Assembly: GCF_013407595.1 (NCBI RefSeq)
Contig: NZ_JABEKX010000002.1
Span: forward strand, 620,001-684,000
DNA from: Lacticaseibacillus absianus
GTDB taxonomy: Bacteria; Bacillota; Bacilli; Lactobacillales; Lactobacillaceae
DNA: 64,000 bases
Reading direction: 5' to 3'
The notes beneath the pieces are model-generated. The model was given only the letters and a program-made list of their open reading frames with translations. It ran no database searches and was not told the DNA's origin. This document shows, one piece after another, positions 52,263 to 61,775 of the stretch (its first letter is position 1; the number at the start of each line of letters is the position of its first letter). The position numbers were made by a program, and so were the translations under genes.

Positions 52263-52877
52263 TCATTTTTTCTGGTGTCTGCGGTAACCCAGCCCGAACG
52301 GGACGAGGTTCTCAGTGCCGGCTTTGATGCGCTTGAGGTTGTCCTTGTGCCGGATCAAGAAGAGCAGCCAGATCCCGAAGGCGACGACGGTCAGTAGCCA
52401 GTCGTGGAGGAACAGGGAGGCCAGCGTGACGATCCCCATCCCGACGGTAGAGGCGACGGAGACCATGCTGGTCAGCAACACGAGGCTGATGAAGACCGCG
52501 CAGCAGAACAAGAAAAACGCGGGGTTATAGGCTAGGCAGATCCCGGCGCTCGTCGCGACGGCCTTGCCGCCCTTGAAGCCGATGAAGATCGAGAAGGTGT
52601 GACCGAACACGGCGGCCAACCCGACGATCAACACCAACCAGTGCTGCGGCAGGCCGAACAGCATCGGCAGGCTGGCGCCTAGGGTCCCTTTGAGGATGTC
52701 CATCACTAAGACGATGGTCCCGCCGATGGGGCCTAAGACGCGGTACGCGTTGGTGGTCCCGATATTGTGAGAGCCGGCTGTCCGGATATCTTTATGGAAG
52801 AAGGCCTGGCCGACCCAGACCCCGCTCGGGATCGAGCCGATCAGGTAGGCGAGGATGAAGCACAGTGCGATGGTCAT
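52263..52877 (-). CDS. plsY: Glycerol-3-phosphate acyltransferase PlsY
   Basis: A membrane acyltransferase that moves acyl groups from acyl-phosphate (PlsX product) to glycerol-3-phosphate, the first step of phospholipid synthesis. It has 204 residues and about seven membrane helices. The three PlsY motifs are seen: YLIGSIPSGVWVG, AGSHNIGTTNAYRVLG (motif 1, phosphate-binding), FGHTFSIFIGFKGGKAVATSAG (motif 2) and the C-terminal RHKDNLKRIKAGTE (motif 3). The start at 52877 has AAAGGAA upstream and lies one base after the stop of the GNAT gene, so they are co-translated. parE/parC lie divergently beyond, a common Firmicutes arrangement. Confidence 0.96.
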   Translation of the reverse strand: MTIALCFILAYLIGSIPSGVWVGQAFFHKDIRTAGSHNIGTTNAYRVLGPIGGTIVLVMDILKGTLGASLPMLFGLPQHWLVLIVGLAAVFGHTFSIFIGFKGGKAVATSAGICLAYNPAFFLFCCAVFISLVLLTSMVSVASTVGMGIVTLASLFLHDWLLTVVAFGIWLLFLIRHKDNLKRIKAGTENLVPFGLGYRRHQKK

Positions 52878-52878
52878 A

Positions 52879-53472
52879 TCATACGTTCCTTTCATGGGTA
52901 AACATCTCGGCGGTCAGGTGCATCTCGATCGAATCGATCGGGCGACCGTCGACGATCAACTCGGCCGGCAACACGCCGGTATCGACGAAGCCAGCGCGGT
53001 GGTAAACGTGCACGGCGCGGGGGTTGAAGGCGAATGCGTCCAGCGTCAGTTCGCGCAGTTCGAGCTGGGCGAACGCGTAAGGCAGCAGGAGGCGGAAGGT
53101 CGACGTGCCGATACCTTGATCGGTCGCATCGTCTGCGATCAAGATCCTCAGGTTGCAGCGCGCCGCTTCCGCGTCATACGCATTCAAGACGACCTCCCCG
53201 ACGAGCTGGCCGGCCGCTTCGATCGCGAGGTCGAGGCGGTCAGGTTGCGCGTTACGCGTCTGGTACCAGGCGATCGTGCGCTGGCGCTCGGCGTCAGACA
53301 GTGGGCACTGCTCGTCAGCTGCCGGCCAGTGGTCGAGCGCGCCGGTGTATAAATTGACCAGTGGCTGAGTCAAGATCGTCAACATGACCGGGATATCCGC
53401 CGCCGCGAAGGGGCGAAGCCGGATCCGACCGTCTTCGGTCTGAAGCGTGGGTTTGTGCGCAAGCGTCTGCAT
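52879..53472 (-). CDS. GNAT-family N-acetyltransferase (RimJ/RimL-like)
   Basis: A 197-residue acetyltransferase in the RimJ/RimL style (Acetyltransf_3). It shows RIRLRPFAAADIPVMLTIL at the start and a central DLAIEAAGQLVGEVVLNAYDAEAARCNLRILI strand pair. The acetyl-CoA loop is degenerate but recognisable in DDATDQGIGTSTFRLLLPYAF, followed by LTLDAFAFNPRAVHVYHRAGFVDTG. The target is unknown. The start is the ATG at 53472 behind AAGGAG. It leads the GNAT-plsY operon with a one-base gap to plsY. Confidence 0.86.
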   Translation of the reverse strand: MQTLAHKPTLQTEDGRIRLRPFAAADIPVMLTILTQPLVNLYTGALDHWPAADEQCPLSDAERQRTIAWYQTRNAQPDRLDLAIEAAGQLVGEVVLNAYDAEAARCNLRILIADDATDQGIGTSTFRLLLPYAFAQLELRELTLDAFAFNPRAVHVYHRAGFVDTGVLPAELIVDGRPIDSIEMHLTAEMFTHERNV

Positions 53473-53507
53473 CAGGCAGCTCCTTTCGTGGGTGCAAGTC
53501 GCCTCTG

Positions 53508-53535
53508 ATTCTACCATTTTTTGACGGCGGCGCAA
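53508..53535 (-). promoter_or_regulatory. Promoter of GNAT-plsY
   Basis: On the minus strand TTGCGC (53530-53535) and TAGAAT (53508-53513) are separated by 16 bases. Confidence 0.55.
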
Positions 53536-53587
53536 AGAACCGCTAAACTAGACGGGCGAACATACATTCGAACACGCAGAATTTGCT

Positions 53588-53616
53588 TTTAAAAGCGGCG
53601 CGGTCTGGTGTATGGT
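53588..53616 (+). promoter_or_regulatory. Promoter of parE-parC
   Basis: TTTAAA (53588-53593), a 17-base spacer, then TATGGT (53611-53616), 32 bases before parE. Confidence 0.5.
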
Positions 53617-53647
53617 TAAACAAGTAATTTATCCAAAGGAGCGTTCT

Positions 53648-55657
53648 ATGGCTAAAGCAAGTGAATCTTACACAGACACATCGATCCAGGTCCTGCACGG
53701 TCTGGAAGCCGTGCGTAAGCGGCCGGGGATGTATATCGGATCGACCGATACCCGCGGGTTGCACCACCTGGTCTACGAGATCGTCGATAACGCCGTCGAT
53801 GAGGCGCTAGCGGGTTACGGTGACGTGATCGCCGTGACCATCCACGCGGACAATTCGATCACCGTCGTCGACCATGGACGCGGTATGCCGACGGGGATGC
53901 ACGCGTCGGGCAAGCCGACGATCGAGGTGATCCTGACGGTGCTCCACGCCGGTGGGAAGTTCGACCAGAATTCCTATAAGACCTCCGGTGGTCTGCACGG
54001 TGTGGGCTCAAGCGTTGTCAACGCGCTGAGCGAGTCCCTGACCGTGCGCGTCGTACGCGACAAGCAGGCCTTCGAGGAGCACTTCATCAACGGCGGGCAT
54101 CCGGATGGGGGCCTGCAGAAGCTCGGCAAGGCGAATGAACCGAATGGGACCACGATCACCTTCAAGCCAGATCCGACCATCTTCTCGACCACGACGTATT
54201 CGTTCGACACGCTGGCGGAGCGCCTGCGTGAGTCCGCGTTTTTGCTCAAGGACATCGAGATCACCTTAACGGATGAGCGGTCGGGCCGGGCGGAGTCGTA
54301 CCACTACCCGGATGGGTTGGTCAGCTTCGTCAAGTACCTGAACGAGGACCGCGACACGGTCAGCCCGGTCTTCAATTTTGAAGGTGAGCGTGACGGCGTC
54401 GTGGTCGATTTTGCCGGGCAATACAACGACGGCTACTCCGAAAACACGATCAGCTTTGTCAACAACGTTCGTACCGGTGACGGTGGGACGCACGAATTCG
54501 GGATGCGTTCGGCGCTGACCAAGGCGTTCAATGATTTTGCCCGCAAAGTCAACCTGCTGAAAGACAAGGACAAGAACCTGGAAGGCTCGGACGTGCGCGA
54601 AGGCTTAGCCGCGGTGCTGTCGGTGCGGATTCCAGAGGAGATCCTGCAGTTCGAGGGTCAGACCAAGGGCAAGCTTGGCACGCCGCAAGCGCGCACCGTG
54701 GTCGACGGCGTGATCTACGAGAAGATGAGCTTCTGGCTGATGGAAGGCGGCGAGGCGGCCCAGGAGCTGGTCCGCAAAGCGATCAAGGCCCGTGAAGCGC
54801 GCGAAGCAGCGCGCAAAGCCCGTGACGATTCCCGCTCCGGCAAGCGCAAGAAGAAGGACCAAGGCTTGCTGTCGGGCAAGCTGACGCCAGCGCAGTCTAA
54901 GAACGCGAAGAAAAACGAGCTGTACCTGGTCGAAGGGGATTCCGCGGGCGGCTCCGCTAAGCAAGGGCGTGACCGTAAGTTCCAGGCAATCTTACCCCTG
55001 CGTGGGAAGGTGCTGAACACCCAAAAGGCGAAGCTGCAAGATATCGTAAAGAACGAAGAGATCAACACGATGATCTACACGATCGGCGCCGGCGTCGGGG
55101 CGGAGTTCGACGTGAATGCCGCCAACTACGACAAAGTCATCATCATGACCGATGCGGATACCGATGGGGCGCACATCCAGATCTTGCTCCTGACGTTCTT
55201 TTATCGCTACATGCGTCCGCTGATGGATGCGGGCAAGGTCTACATCGCGCTGCCGCCGCTGTACCGCCTCCAAAAAGGCAAGGGCGGCAACCTCAAGATC
55301 GCGTATGCGTGGACCGATGAAGAGCTGGAGCAAGAGACCAAAAAGATGGGCAAGGGCTACACCCTGACTCGGTTCAAGGGGCTGGGTGAAATGAACGCCG
55401 ACCAGCTTTGGGAGACCACGATGAACCCGGAGACACGCACGCTGATCCGCGTGCGCGTCGAAGACGGCGCCTTGGCGGAACGGCGGGTCACCACCCTGAT
55501 GGGCGACCGCGTGGAGCCGCGGCGTGAGTGGATCGAAGCGAACGTCGACTTCGACTTAGACGATGACGGCTCGATCATGGCCACGCCGACTAGCGACCAC
55601 ACCGAGATGCAGTTCGGGGTCAACCAGATCAAGCAACAATTGAAGAAAGGAAAGTGA
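53648..55657 (+). CDS. parE: DNA topoisomerase IV subunit B
   Basis: The ATPase subunit of topoisomerase IV, which decatenates daughter chromosomes. It has 669 residues. The GHKL ATPase domain begins QVLHGLEAVRKRPGMYIGST and has YEIVDNAVDEALAG (Asn/Glu of the Bergerat fold), VVDHGRGMPTG and GLHGVGSSVVNALS. The transducer follows, then the TOPRIM region with YLVEGDSAGGSAKQGRDR and MTDADTDGAHI. The C-terminal end LTRFKGLGEMNADQLWETTMNP is typical. AAAGGAG precedes the ATG. It overlaps parC by GTGA. Confidence 0.98.
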   Translation: MAKASESYTDTSIQVLHGLEAVRKRPGMYIGSTDTRGLHHLVYEIVDNAVDEALAGYGDVIAVTIHADNSITVVDHGRGMPTGMHASGKPTIEVILTVLHAGGKFDQNSYKTSGGLHGVGSSVVNALSESLTVRVVRDKQAFEEHFINGGHPDGGLQKLGKANEPNGTTITFKPDPTIFSTTTYSFDTLAERLRESAFLLKDIEITLTDERSGRAESYHYPDGLVSFVKYLNEDRDTVSPVFNFEGERDGVVVDFAGQYNDGYSENTISFVNNVRTGDGGTHEFGMRSALTKAFNDFARKVNLLKDKDKNLEGSDVREGLAAVLSVRIPEEILQFEGQTKGKLGTPQARTVVDGVIYEKMSFWLMEGGEAAQELVRKAIKAREAREAARKARDDSRSGKRKKKDQGLLSGKLTPAQSKNAKKNELYLVEGDSAGGSAKQGRDRKFQAILPLRGKVLNTQKAKLQDIVKNEEINTMIYTIGAGVGAEFDVNAANYDKVIIMTDADTDGAHIQILLLTFFYRYMRPLMDAGKVYIALPPLYRLQKGKGGNLKIAYAWTDEELEQETKKMGKGYTLTRFKGLGEMNADQLWETTMNPETRTLIRVRVEDGALAERRVTTLMGDRVEPRREWIEANVDFDLDDDGSIMATPTSDHTEMQFGVNQIKQQLKKGK

Positions 55658-58113
55658 CCGCGTTGGCGAACCAGATCCAAGAGATGACGCTTGAAGACGT
55701 CATGGGCGAGCGCTTCGGCCGCTACTCGAAATACATTATCCAAGAACGCGCGCTCCCGGATGTCCGCGACGGCCTCAAGCCGGTGCAACGGCGCATCCTG
55801 TACGCGATGAACCAGGATAACAACACCTACGACAAAGGCTTCCGCAAGTCGGCTAAGTCCGTCGGGAACGTGATGGGTAACTTCCACCCCCACGGGGATT
55901 CTTCTATCTATGAGGCGATGGTGCGGTTATCGCAGGACTGGAAGCTACGCGAACCGTTGATCGAGATGCACGGGAACAACGGCTCGATGGACGGTGATCC
56001 ACCGGCGGCGATGCGGTACACCGAGGCGCGGTTATCCAAGATCGCCGGTGAGCTGCTCAAGGATATCGAGAAGGACACCGTCGATATGGTGCTTAACTTC
56101 GATGATACGACTGAGGAACCGACGGTGCTGCCGGCGGCCTTTCCGAACCTGTTGGTCAATGGCGCGACGGGGATCTCCGCGGGTTACGCGACCGAGATCC
56201 CGCCGCACAATCTGCGTGAGGTCATCAACGCGTTGCTGTACTTGATGAAACACCCTGACGCGCAGCTGACCGACCTGATGAAGTTTGTCCAAGGGCCAGA
56301 CTTTCCGACCGGGGGCATCATTCAGGGGCTCGCCGGTATCCGGCAGGCCTACGAGACCGGTCGTGGCAAGATCGTCGTTCGCTCCCGCACGCACATCGAG
56401 ACGCTGCGCGGCGGCAAGCAGCAGATCGTGATTACGGAGCTGCCGTATGAAGTGAACAAGGCGCAGCTGATCAAGAAGATCGACGAATTGCGCCTGATGA
56501 AAAAAGTCGACGGGATCGCGGAAGTGCGCGATGAGTCAGACCGCTTTGGGCTCAGCGTCTTGATCGAGCTGAAGAAAGAAGCCAACGCGGACGGGATCTT
56601 GACGTACCTCTTCAAGAACACCGACTTGCAGATCAACTACTCCTTCAACATGGTCGCGATCGCCGAGATGAAGCCGCGCCAGCTCGGTCTGGCCCCGATG
56701 CTGACCGCCTACTTGAAGCACCGGCGGCAGGTCATCACGCGCCGGACCGAGTTCGACCTGAAGAAGGCCCAGACGCGTCAGCACATCGTCGAAGGGCTGA
56801 TCAAGATGATCTCGATCCTCGACCAGGTGATCCACACGATCCGTGCCAGCAAGGACAAGGGGGATGCGAAGCAGAACCTGGTCAGCGCATACGGCTTCTC
56901 CGTGGCGCAGGCCGAGGCGATCGTCTCCTTACAACTGTATCGCTTGACCAACACCGACATCACGGCGCTGGAGGAAGAGGCCGCGGCCCTAGCCAAGGCA
57001 ATCGCGGAGTTCCAACAGATCTTGTCGGATCCCGCGGCCCGTGACGCTGTGATCGAGCGGGAACTCAGCCAGATCGCGAAGGTCTACGGCAATGACCGGA
57101 CCTCAAGCATCGAGTCTGAGATCGAACAGCTGGAAGTCGACACCACCGTGACCGTCGCCGACGAGCGCGTGATGGTCCTCGTGTCGCGCGATGGCTACTT
57201 GAAGCGGAGTTCTCTGCGCAGCTTTCAGGCGGTCGCACCAGCGGATAATGGGCTCAAGGCCAACGACTTCGCACTGTTTGCCCAGGAGATGGGGACGCTT
57301 GAGCACCTGTATATCTTCACGAGTGCGGGCAACGTCGTCTACCGGCCGGTCCATGAGATCGCCGACCTGCGGTGGAAAGACGCTGGTGAGCACCTGAGCC
57401 AGACCGTTGGGATCGGGACGGATGAACACGTGATCGCCGTCTATGGGCTGAGCGAGCTGACGCAACCGGGCAACTTCGTGCTGGGGTCCAGCGACGGTTA
57501 CATCAAGCAGACCGCTCTCGCCGACCTGCAGCCGCAGCGCAACTACAAGAGTCGCCCGATGGTGGGGATGAAGCTCAAGGCCCAGACGGCTAGTGTCGTC
57601 AATGTCTACTTCGCCGCACCGGACAGTCAGCAGACGGTGTTTGCCGTCACGACGCACGCCTACGGGCAGCAATTCCCGCTGCGTGAGGTCAGCGTGATCG
57701 GGGCGCGGTCGACTGGGGTCAAGAGTATGGACCTCAAAGACGGCGACACGGTCGTCAACTTCATTCTGGCGGACGACCCGGTGCAGACTGAGGTCGGGCT
57801 TTTGACCCAACGCGGGGCATTCAAGAAGATGAAGCTCAAGGAGATGGGGGTCGGTGCGCGGGCGCGGCGCGGCCTGATGGTCTTACGGGAACTCAAGCGC
57901 GATCCGCACCGGATCGTTGCGATGACGACCGTCGAAGCGGACATGGTGCTACAGGTCCTGACCAGTACGGACGAGGTCTGTGAAATCCAGGCGAGTCGCT
58001 ACCCAGATGGCGATCGGTACTCCAACGGGTCGTTTGTGATCGATACGGATACGCAAGGGACACCGCTGTATGTGCACCCGTTGCCGCTTTTGGCTGGACC
58101 AAGTGAAGCATAA
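55654..58113 (+). CDS. parC: DNA topoisomerase IV subunit A
   Basis: The DNA-cleaving subunit of topoisomerase IV. It has 819 residues from a GTG that overlaps the parE stop (GTGA). A TTG nine bases later (MANQIQEM...) is an alternative start with better spacing to AAAGGA. The active tyrosine is Tyr122 (AMRYTEARL). The quinolone-determining helix HPHGDSSIYEAMVR has the unmutated Ser83 and Glu87 (equivalents of Ser79/80 and Asp83/Glu84 elsewhere). The tower and coiled-coil regions follow, and the C-terminal beta-pinwheel blades are seen around VMVLVSRDGYLKRSS and HLYIFTSAGNVVYRPVHEI. A terminator follows. Confidence 0.97.
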   Translation: MTALANQIQEMTLEDVMGERFGRYSKYIIQERALPDVRDGLKPVQRRILYAMNQDNNTYDKGFRKSAKSVGNVMGNFHPHGDSSIYEAMVRLSQDWKLREPLIEMHGNNGSMDGDPPAAMRYTEARLSKIAGELLKDIEKDTVDMVLNFDDTTEEPTVLPAAFPNLLVNGATGISAGYATEIPPHNLREVINALLYLMKHPDAQLTDLMKFVQGPDFPTGGIIQGLAGIRQAYETGRGKIVVRSRTHIETLRGGKQQIVITELPYEVNKAQLIKKIDELRLMKKVDGIAEVRDESDRFGLSVLIELKKEANADGILTYLFKNTDLQINYSFNMVAIAEMKPRQLGLAPMLTAYLKHRRQVITRRTEFDLKKAQTRQHIVEGLIKMISILDQVIHTIRASKDKGDAKQNLVSAYGFSVAQAEAIVSLQLYRLTNTDITALEEEAAALAKAIAEFQQILSDPAARDAVIERELSQIAKVYGNDRTSSIESEIEQLEVDTTVTVADERVMVLVSRDGYLKRSSLRSFQAVAPADNGLKANDFALFAQEMGTLEHLYIFTSAGNVVYRPVHEIADLRWKDAGEHLSQTVGIGTDEHVIAVYGLSELTQPGNFVLGSSDGYIKQTALADLQPQRNYKSRPMVGMKLKAQTASVVNVYFAAPDSQQTVFAVTTHAYGQQFPLREVSVIGARSTGVKSMDLKDGDTVVNFILADDPVQTEVGLLTQRGAFKKMKLKEMGVGARARRGLMVLRELKRDPHRIVAMTTVEADMVLQVLTSTDEVCEIQASRYPDGDRYSNGSFVIDTDTQGTPLYVHPLPLLAGPSEA

Positions 58114-58116
58114 AAC

Positions 58117-58151
58117 AAAGCGTCGCCCTTCATCTGGGCGACGCTTTTCTT
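58117..58151 (+). terminator. Terminator of parE-parC
   Basis: A 12-bp stem (58117-58128 with 58136-58147) with a seven-base loop, then TTCTT. Confidence 0.88.
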
Positions 58152-58167
58152 GTGAAATTTTGCACCT
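58150..58167. promoter_or_regulatory. Rex-like site upstream of pflB
   Basis: TTGTGAAATTTTGCACCT matches the Rex (NADH-sensing repressor) palindrome TTGTGAA-N4-TTCACAA at 15 of 18 positions. It lies about 200 bp before the pflB -10 and overlaps the end of the parC terminator, so function is uncertain. Confidence 0.35.
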
Positions 58168-58301
58168 GTTATAGCACAAGTCTTGGGTAACTGTGCTTAA
58201 ATTGAGTGGCACAATAACCGCTTACATTCGGGCACACGCGGTTTCTGACCAAAAATAAATTCGTGAAATGTTTTTCTAAGATCATCGGTGAGCACTTGAC
58301 G

Positions 58302-58315
58302 CGAAAGCGATTAAC
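58302..58315. promoter_or_regulatory. Candidate CcpA (cre) site before pflB
   Basis: CGAAAGCGATTAAC agrees with the cre consensus TGWAANCGNTNWCA at 11 of 14 positions. It lies about 30 bp upstream of the pflB -35 box. Confidence 0.3.
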
Positions 58316-58342
58316 TACCCGAAACATAAGGAAAGAAAGTGC

Positions 58343-58370
58343 TTGCACGATGATTGTGATGTGTTATACT
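58343..58370 (+). promoter_or_regulatory. pflB promoter
   Basis: TTGCAC (58343-58348), a 16-base spacer, then TATACT (58365-58370), 48 bases before the start. The ~190-base AT-richer upstream stretch (58152-58342) holds no gene but has candidate Rex and cre sites and inverted repeats such as AGCACA/TGTGCT (from 58173). Confidence 0.75.
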
Positions 58371-58418
58371 AAGAATGTAAAATCTGTGATATGAAATCAA
58401 CATTAGGAGGCTATCCAG

Positions 58419-60680
58419 ATGAAGCAGTTAGACAAAACAGACATCAAGACCTACTGGGAAGGGTTCAACGGTGGGGATTGGCAAGATGAGATCAACGTCC
58501 GCGATTTCATCCAGCACAATCTGACCCAATATGATGGCGACGAATCGTTCCTCGCCGGCCCGACCGAAGCGACCACGACCTTGAACAACCAGGTGCTGAA
58601 CCTGAAGAAGCAAGAACGCGAAGCTGGCGGTGTCCTGGACGCCGACACCAAAGTCGTTGCCACGGTCACCAGCCACGGCCCTGGGTACCTGAACAAGGAC
58701 CTCGAAACGATCGTTGGGCTGCAGACCGACAAGCCGCTCAAGCGCGCCTTCATGCCTTTCGGTGGGATCCGGATGGCTGAAGATGCTTTGGAGGCTTACG
58801 GCTACAAGCCAGATCCAGAGATGCACAAGATCTTCACGGCTTACCACAAGACTCATAACCAAGGGGTCTTCGATGTTTACACGCCGGATATGCGCAAGGC
58901 ACGTCACTACAAGATCGTGACCGGCCTGCCAGATGCTTATGCGCGTGGCCGGATCGTGGCCGACTTCCCACGGATCGCGATCTACGGGATCGACAAGCTG
59001 ATGGCAGACAAGGTCAAGGACTTCAACAACATCGGTGACGGCGAAATGACCGACGATGTGATCCGTCTGCGCGAACAGGTCTCCGATCAGTACCGTGCCC
59101 TGAACGACATCAAGAAGATGGCGGCGAGCTACGGCTACGACATCTCCAAGCCAGCGACGAACGCCCAAGAAGCCGTTCAGTGGATCTACTTCGGCTACCT
59201 GGCGGCCGTTAAGACCCAAAACGGGGCCGCGATGTCCGTTGGCCGCATCGACACCACGATCGATGCCTTCATCGAACGCGACATGAAGCGGGGCCTGCTG
59301 AACGAAGAACAGGCACAAGAATTCATCGATCACCTGGTGATGAAGCTGCGCATGGTTCGCTTCATCCGCACGGAAGAATACAACTCCCTGTTCTCGGGCG
59401 ACCCGATCTGGGCGACCCTGTCTCTGGGTGGGGTCGGACTCGATGGCCGTCACCACATCACCAAGACGGCGTTCCGCTTCCTGAAGACCCTCGACAACAT
59501 GGGGGCTGCGCCTGAGCCTAATATCACGTTGCTCTGGTCCGACAAGCTGCCTGAAGGCTTCAAGCGTTATGCGACCGAAGTCTCCATCACCAGCTCCACG
59601 ATCCAGTACGAAAACGACGACCTGATGCGCACCGAATGGGGCACTGATTACTACGGCATCGCGTGCTGTGTGTCCGCTCAGCCGATCGCAGACGGCGTTC
59701 AGTTCTTCGGTGCCCGCGCCAACTTGGCCAAGGCGATCCTGTACGCGATCAACGGTGGGATGGATGAGATCGGTGAGACCCAAGTCGGGCCTGAAACCGA
59801 ACCGATCGATTCCGACGTCATCAACTACGATGAATTCATGAAGAAGTTCGACGTTCAAGCGACCTGGCTGGCCGACGTGTATGTCAACGCGCTGAACGCG
59901 ATCCAGTACATGCACGACAAGTACTACTACGAGTCTGCGCAGCTGGCCCTGAAGAACACGCGCTTGGACTACACCTTCGCGACCGGGATCTCCGGCTTCT
60001 CCCATGCCGTTGATTCGATCTCCGCAATTAAGTACGGGAAGGTTCACCCGATCCGTGACGAAAAGGGTGTCGCGATCGACTTTGAAGCCGAGAACCCAGA
60101 CTACCCACGCTACGGGAACAACGATGATCGTGCAGACGACATCGCGAAGTGGCTGATCAAGTTCTTCTACAACAAGATGAACACGCACCACCTGTACCAC
60201 GGCGCTAAGCTGTCGACCTCTGTTTTGACCATCACCTCCAACGTGGTTTATGGGAAGAACACTGGGACTACGCCTAACGGCCGCCAAAAGGGCGAACCAT
60301 TCTCCCCAGGTGCGAACCCGGCATACGGCGCAGAAAAGAACGGGGCGCTGGCATCCCTGATGTCCACCGCGAAGATTCCTTATCACTACGCAACAGACGG
60401 GATCTCCAACACGTTCGGCGTGACCCCGAACACTCTTGGCCATGATGATGAGACCCGCAAGGACACGCTGGTCAACATGATCGACGGCTACATGGAGAAC
60501 AACGGGATGCACCTGAACATCAACGTCTTCAACAAGGAGACCCTGATCGATGCGCAGAAGCACCCAGAAGAATACCCAACGCTGACCGTCCGTGTTTCTG
60601 GCTACTGTGTCTACTTTGCAGACCTGACCAAGGAACAGCAAGACGACGTCATCGCCCGGACCTTCTTCGAAGAGATGTAA
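58419..60680 (+). CDS. pflB: Formate C-acetyltransferase (pyruvate formate-lyase)
   Basis: A glycyl-radical enzyme that splits pyruvate with CoA into acetyl-CoA and formate under anaerobiosis. It has 753 residues. The catalytic pair Cys416-Cys417 lies in [17 protein letters not shown], and the radical glycine is Gly728 in [14 protein letters not shown]. The active-site region [28 protein letters not shown] and [23 protein letters not shown] are conserved. AGGAGG lies before the ATG. Codon use is highly biased (GAA/AAG/AAC), fitting an abundant enzyme. The long gap before it carries its control region. The activase gene pflA follows after a terminator. Confidence 0.98.
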   Translation: MKQLDKTDIKTYWEGFNGGDWQDEINVRDFIQHNLTQYDGDESFLAGPTEATTTLNNQVLNLKKQEREAGGVLDADTKVVATVTSHGPGYLNKDLETIVGLQTDKPLKRAFMPFGGIRMAEDALEAYGYKPDPEMHKIFTAYHKTHNQGVFDVYTPDMRKARHYKIVTGLPDAYARGRIVADFPRIAIYGIDKLMADKVKDFNNIGDGEMTDDVIRLREQVSDQYRALNDIKKMAASYGYDISKPATNAQEAVQWIYFGYLAAVKTQNGAAMSVGRIDTTIDAFIERDMKRGLLNEEQAQEFIDHLVMKLRMVRFIRTEEYNSLFSGDPIWATLSLGGVGLDGRHHITKTAFRFLKTLDNMGAAPEPNITLLWSDKLPEGFKRYATEVSITSSTIQYENDDLMRTEWGTDYYGIACCVSAQPIADGVQFFGARANLAKAILYAINGGMDEIGETQVGPETEPIDSDVINYDEFMKKFDVQATWLADVYVNALNAIQYMHDKYYYESAQLALKNTRLDYTFATGISGFSHAVDSISAIKYGKVHPIRDEKGVAIDFEAENPDYPRYGNNDDRADDIAKWLIKFFYNKMNTHHLYHGAKLSTSVLTITSNVVYGKNTGTTPNGRQKGEPFSPGANPAYGAEKNGALASLMSTAKIPYHYATDGISNTFGVTPNTLGHDDETRKDTLVNMIDGYMENNGMHLNINVFNKETLIDAQKHPEEYPTLTVRVSGYCVYFADLTKEQQDDVIARTFFEEM

Positions 60681-60703
60681 GCTGATCAACAGTCATGCAC
60701 CAT

Positions 60704-60759
60704 CAAAACGGGAGCCCATGGCTCCCGTTTTGTCCAGAGGCGGCAAACGTACTTGCCGC
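60704..60759 (+). terminator. Tandem hairpin terminator between pflB and pflA
   Basis: A perfect 13-bp stem (60704-60716 with 60720-60732) ending in GTTTTGTCC is followed eight bases later by a 7-bp stem (60740-60746 with 60753-60759). It likely lowers, but may not abolish, transcription into pflA. Confidence 0.75.
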
Positions 60760-60820
60760 TTGTGGTCAAAACCATTAGGGCCTATGCTTAGGCTAGTACC
60801 ACACATTGGAGGTCATCACG

Positions 60821-61654
60821 ATGAAATTGATTGATAACAGCAAGAGCCCACTGAACATCTTGGATCAGGTCGGGCTGACCGACGACGGGCCGATCAAGGG
60901 GTATGTCCACTCGGTCGAAAGCTTCGGCTCGGTCGATGGCCCGGGTATCCGGTTCGTGATCTTTCTTCAAGGGTGCCGGATGCGGTGTCAGTACTGCCAC
61001 AACCCCGACACGTGGAACATCGGGGTCGGCACCGAGATGACCGCAGACGAGCTGTTGGATGACTGTGAGCGTTACCGGGCCTTCTGGGGCAAGACCGGGG
61101 GGCTGACCTGCTCGGGCGGGGAGTCCCTGGTGCAGATCGACTTTCTGATCGATCTGTTCACTAAGGCTAAGGCGCGCGGCATCAGCACGTGCCTGGACAC
61201 CTCGGGCAACCCGTTCACTCGCGATGAGCCGTGGTTCTCGAAGTTCAAGCAGCTGATGGCAGTGACGGACATCTCACTGGTCGATATCAAACACATCAAC
61301 TCGGCCGAGCACAAGAAGCTCACTGGGTTCGGCAATGAGAACATCCTCGATATGGTGGAGTGGATGTCGGCGAATGGTTGCGATATGTGGATCCGGCACG
61401 TTCTGGTCCCACAGCGGACAGACTACGACAACTACCTCGCTGAACTCGGGGACTACATCAAGACCTTGGATCACATCCAAAAAGTCGAGGTCCTGCCGTA
61501 CCACACTCTGGGCGTTAAGAAATACAACGAATTGGGGATCACGTACCCGCTGGACGGGATCGAACCACCGACGGCGGATCGCGTCAAGAACGCCGAGGCG
61601 TTGCTGCACACCGCGGACTATACCGGCTGGAAGAGCTGGTTACCCGCCAACTGA
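60821..61654 (+). CDS. pflA: Pyruvate formate-lyase activating enzyme
   Basis: A radical-SAM enzyme that installs the glycyl radical on PflB. It has 277 residues. The [4Fe-4S]-SAM motif is CRMRCQYC (Cys52, Cys56, Cys59), followed by the SAM-binding SGGES, CLDTSGNPF and DIKHIN. FVIFLQG and YHTLGVKKY near the end are typical PflA blocks. The start is the ATG at 60821 with GGAGG upstream; a TTG 15 bases earlier overlaps that site. It lies directly after pflB. Confidence 0.96.
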   Translation: MKLIDNSKSPLNILDQVGLTDDGPIKGYVHSVESFGSVDGPGIRFVIFLQGCRMRCQYCHNPDTWNIGVGTEMTADELLDDCERYRAFWGKTGGLTCSGGESLVQIDFLIDLFTKAKARGISTCLDTSGNPFTRDEPWFSKFKQLMAVTDISLVDIKHINSAEHKKLTGFGNENILDMVEWMSANGCDMWIRHVLVPQRTDYDNYLAELGDYIKTLDHIQKVEVLPYHTLGVKKYNELGITYPLDGIEPPTADRVKNAEALLHTADYTGWKSWLPAN

Positions 61655-61673
61655 ATAAACTTTTCCAAATCAT

Positions 61674-61708
61674 AAGAAGTAACATGCATTTTTGTTGCTT
61701 CTTTTTTT
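61674..61708 (+). terminator. Terminator of pflA
   Basis: A 10-bp stem with one T-G pair (61674-61683 with 61694-61703), then a long T-run. Confidence 0.88.
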
Positions 61709-61775
61709 GTTTTAACTTATTATTGGGTCAGTAAGTTGTTTTTGAGAAAACGCATTCGCGCAAAGGGGTCCCATG

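Noticed and set aside
58428-60689. A 753-codon open frame antisense to pflB
   Set aside because: PflB is unambiguous with all catalytic residues. The antisense frame arises from the strongly biased codon use of a highly expressed gene, and its translation lacks recognisable domains and a ribosome binding site.
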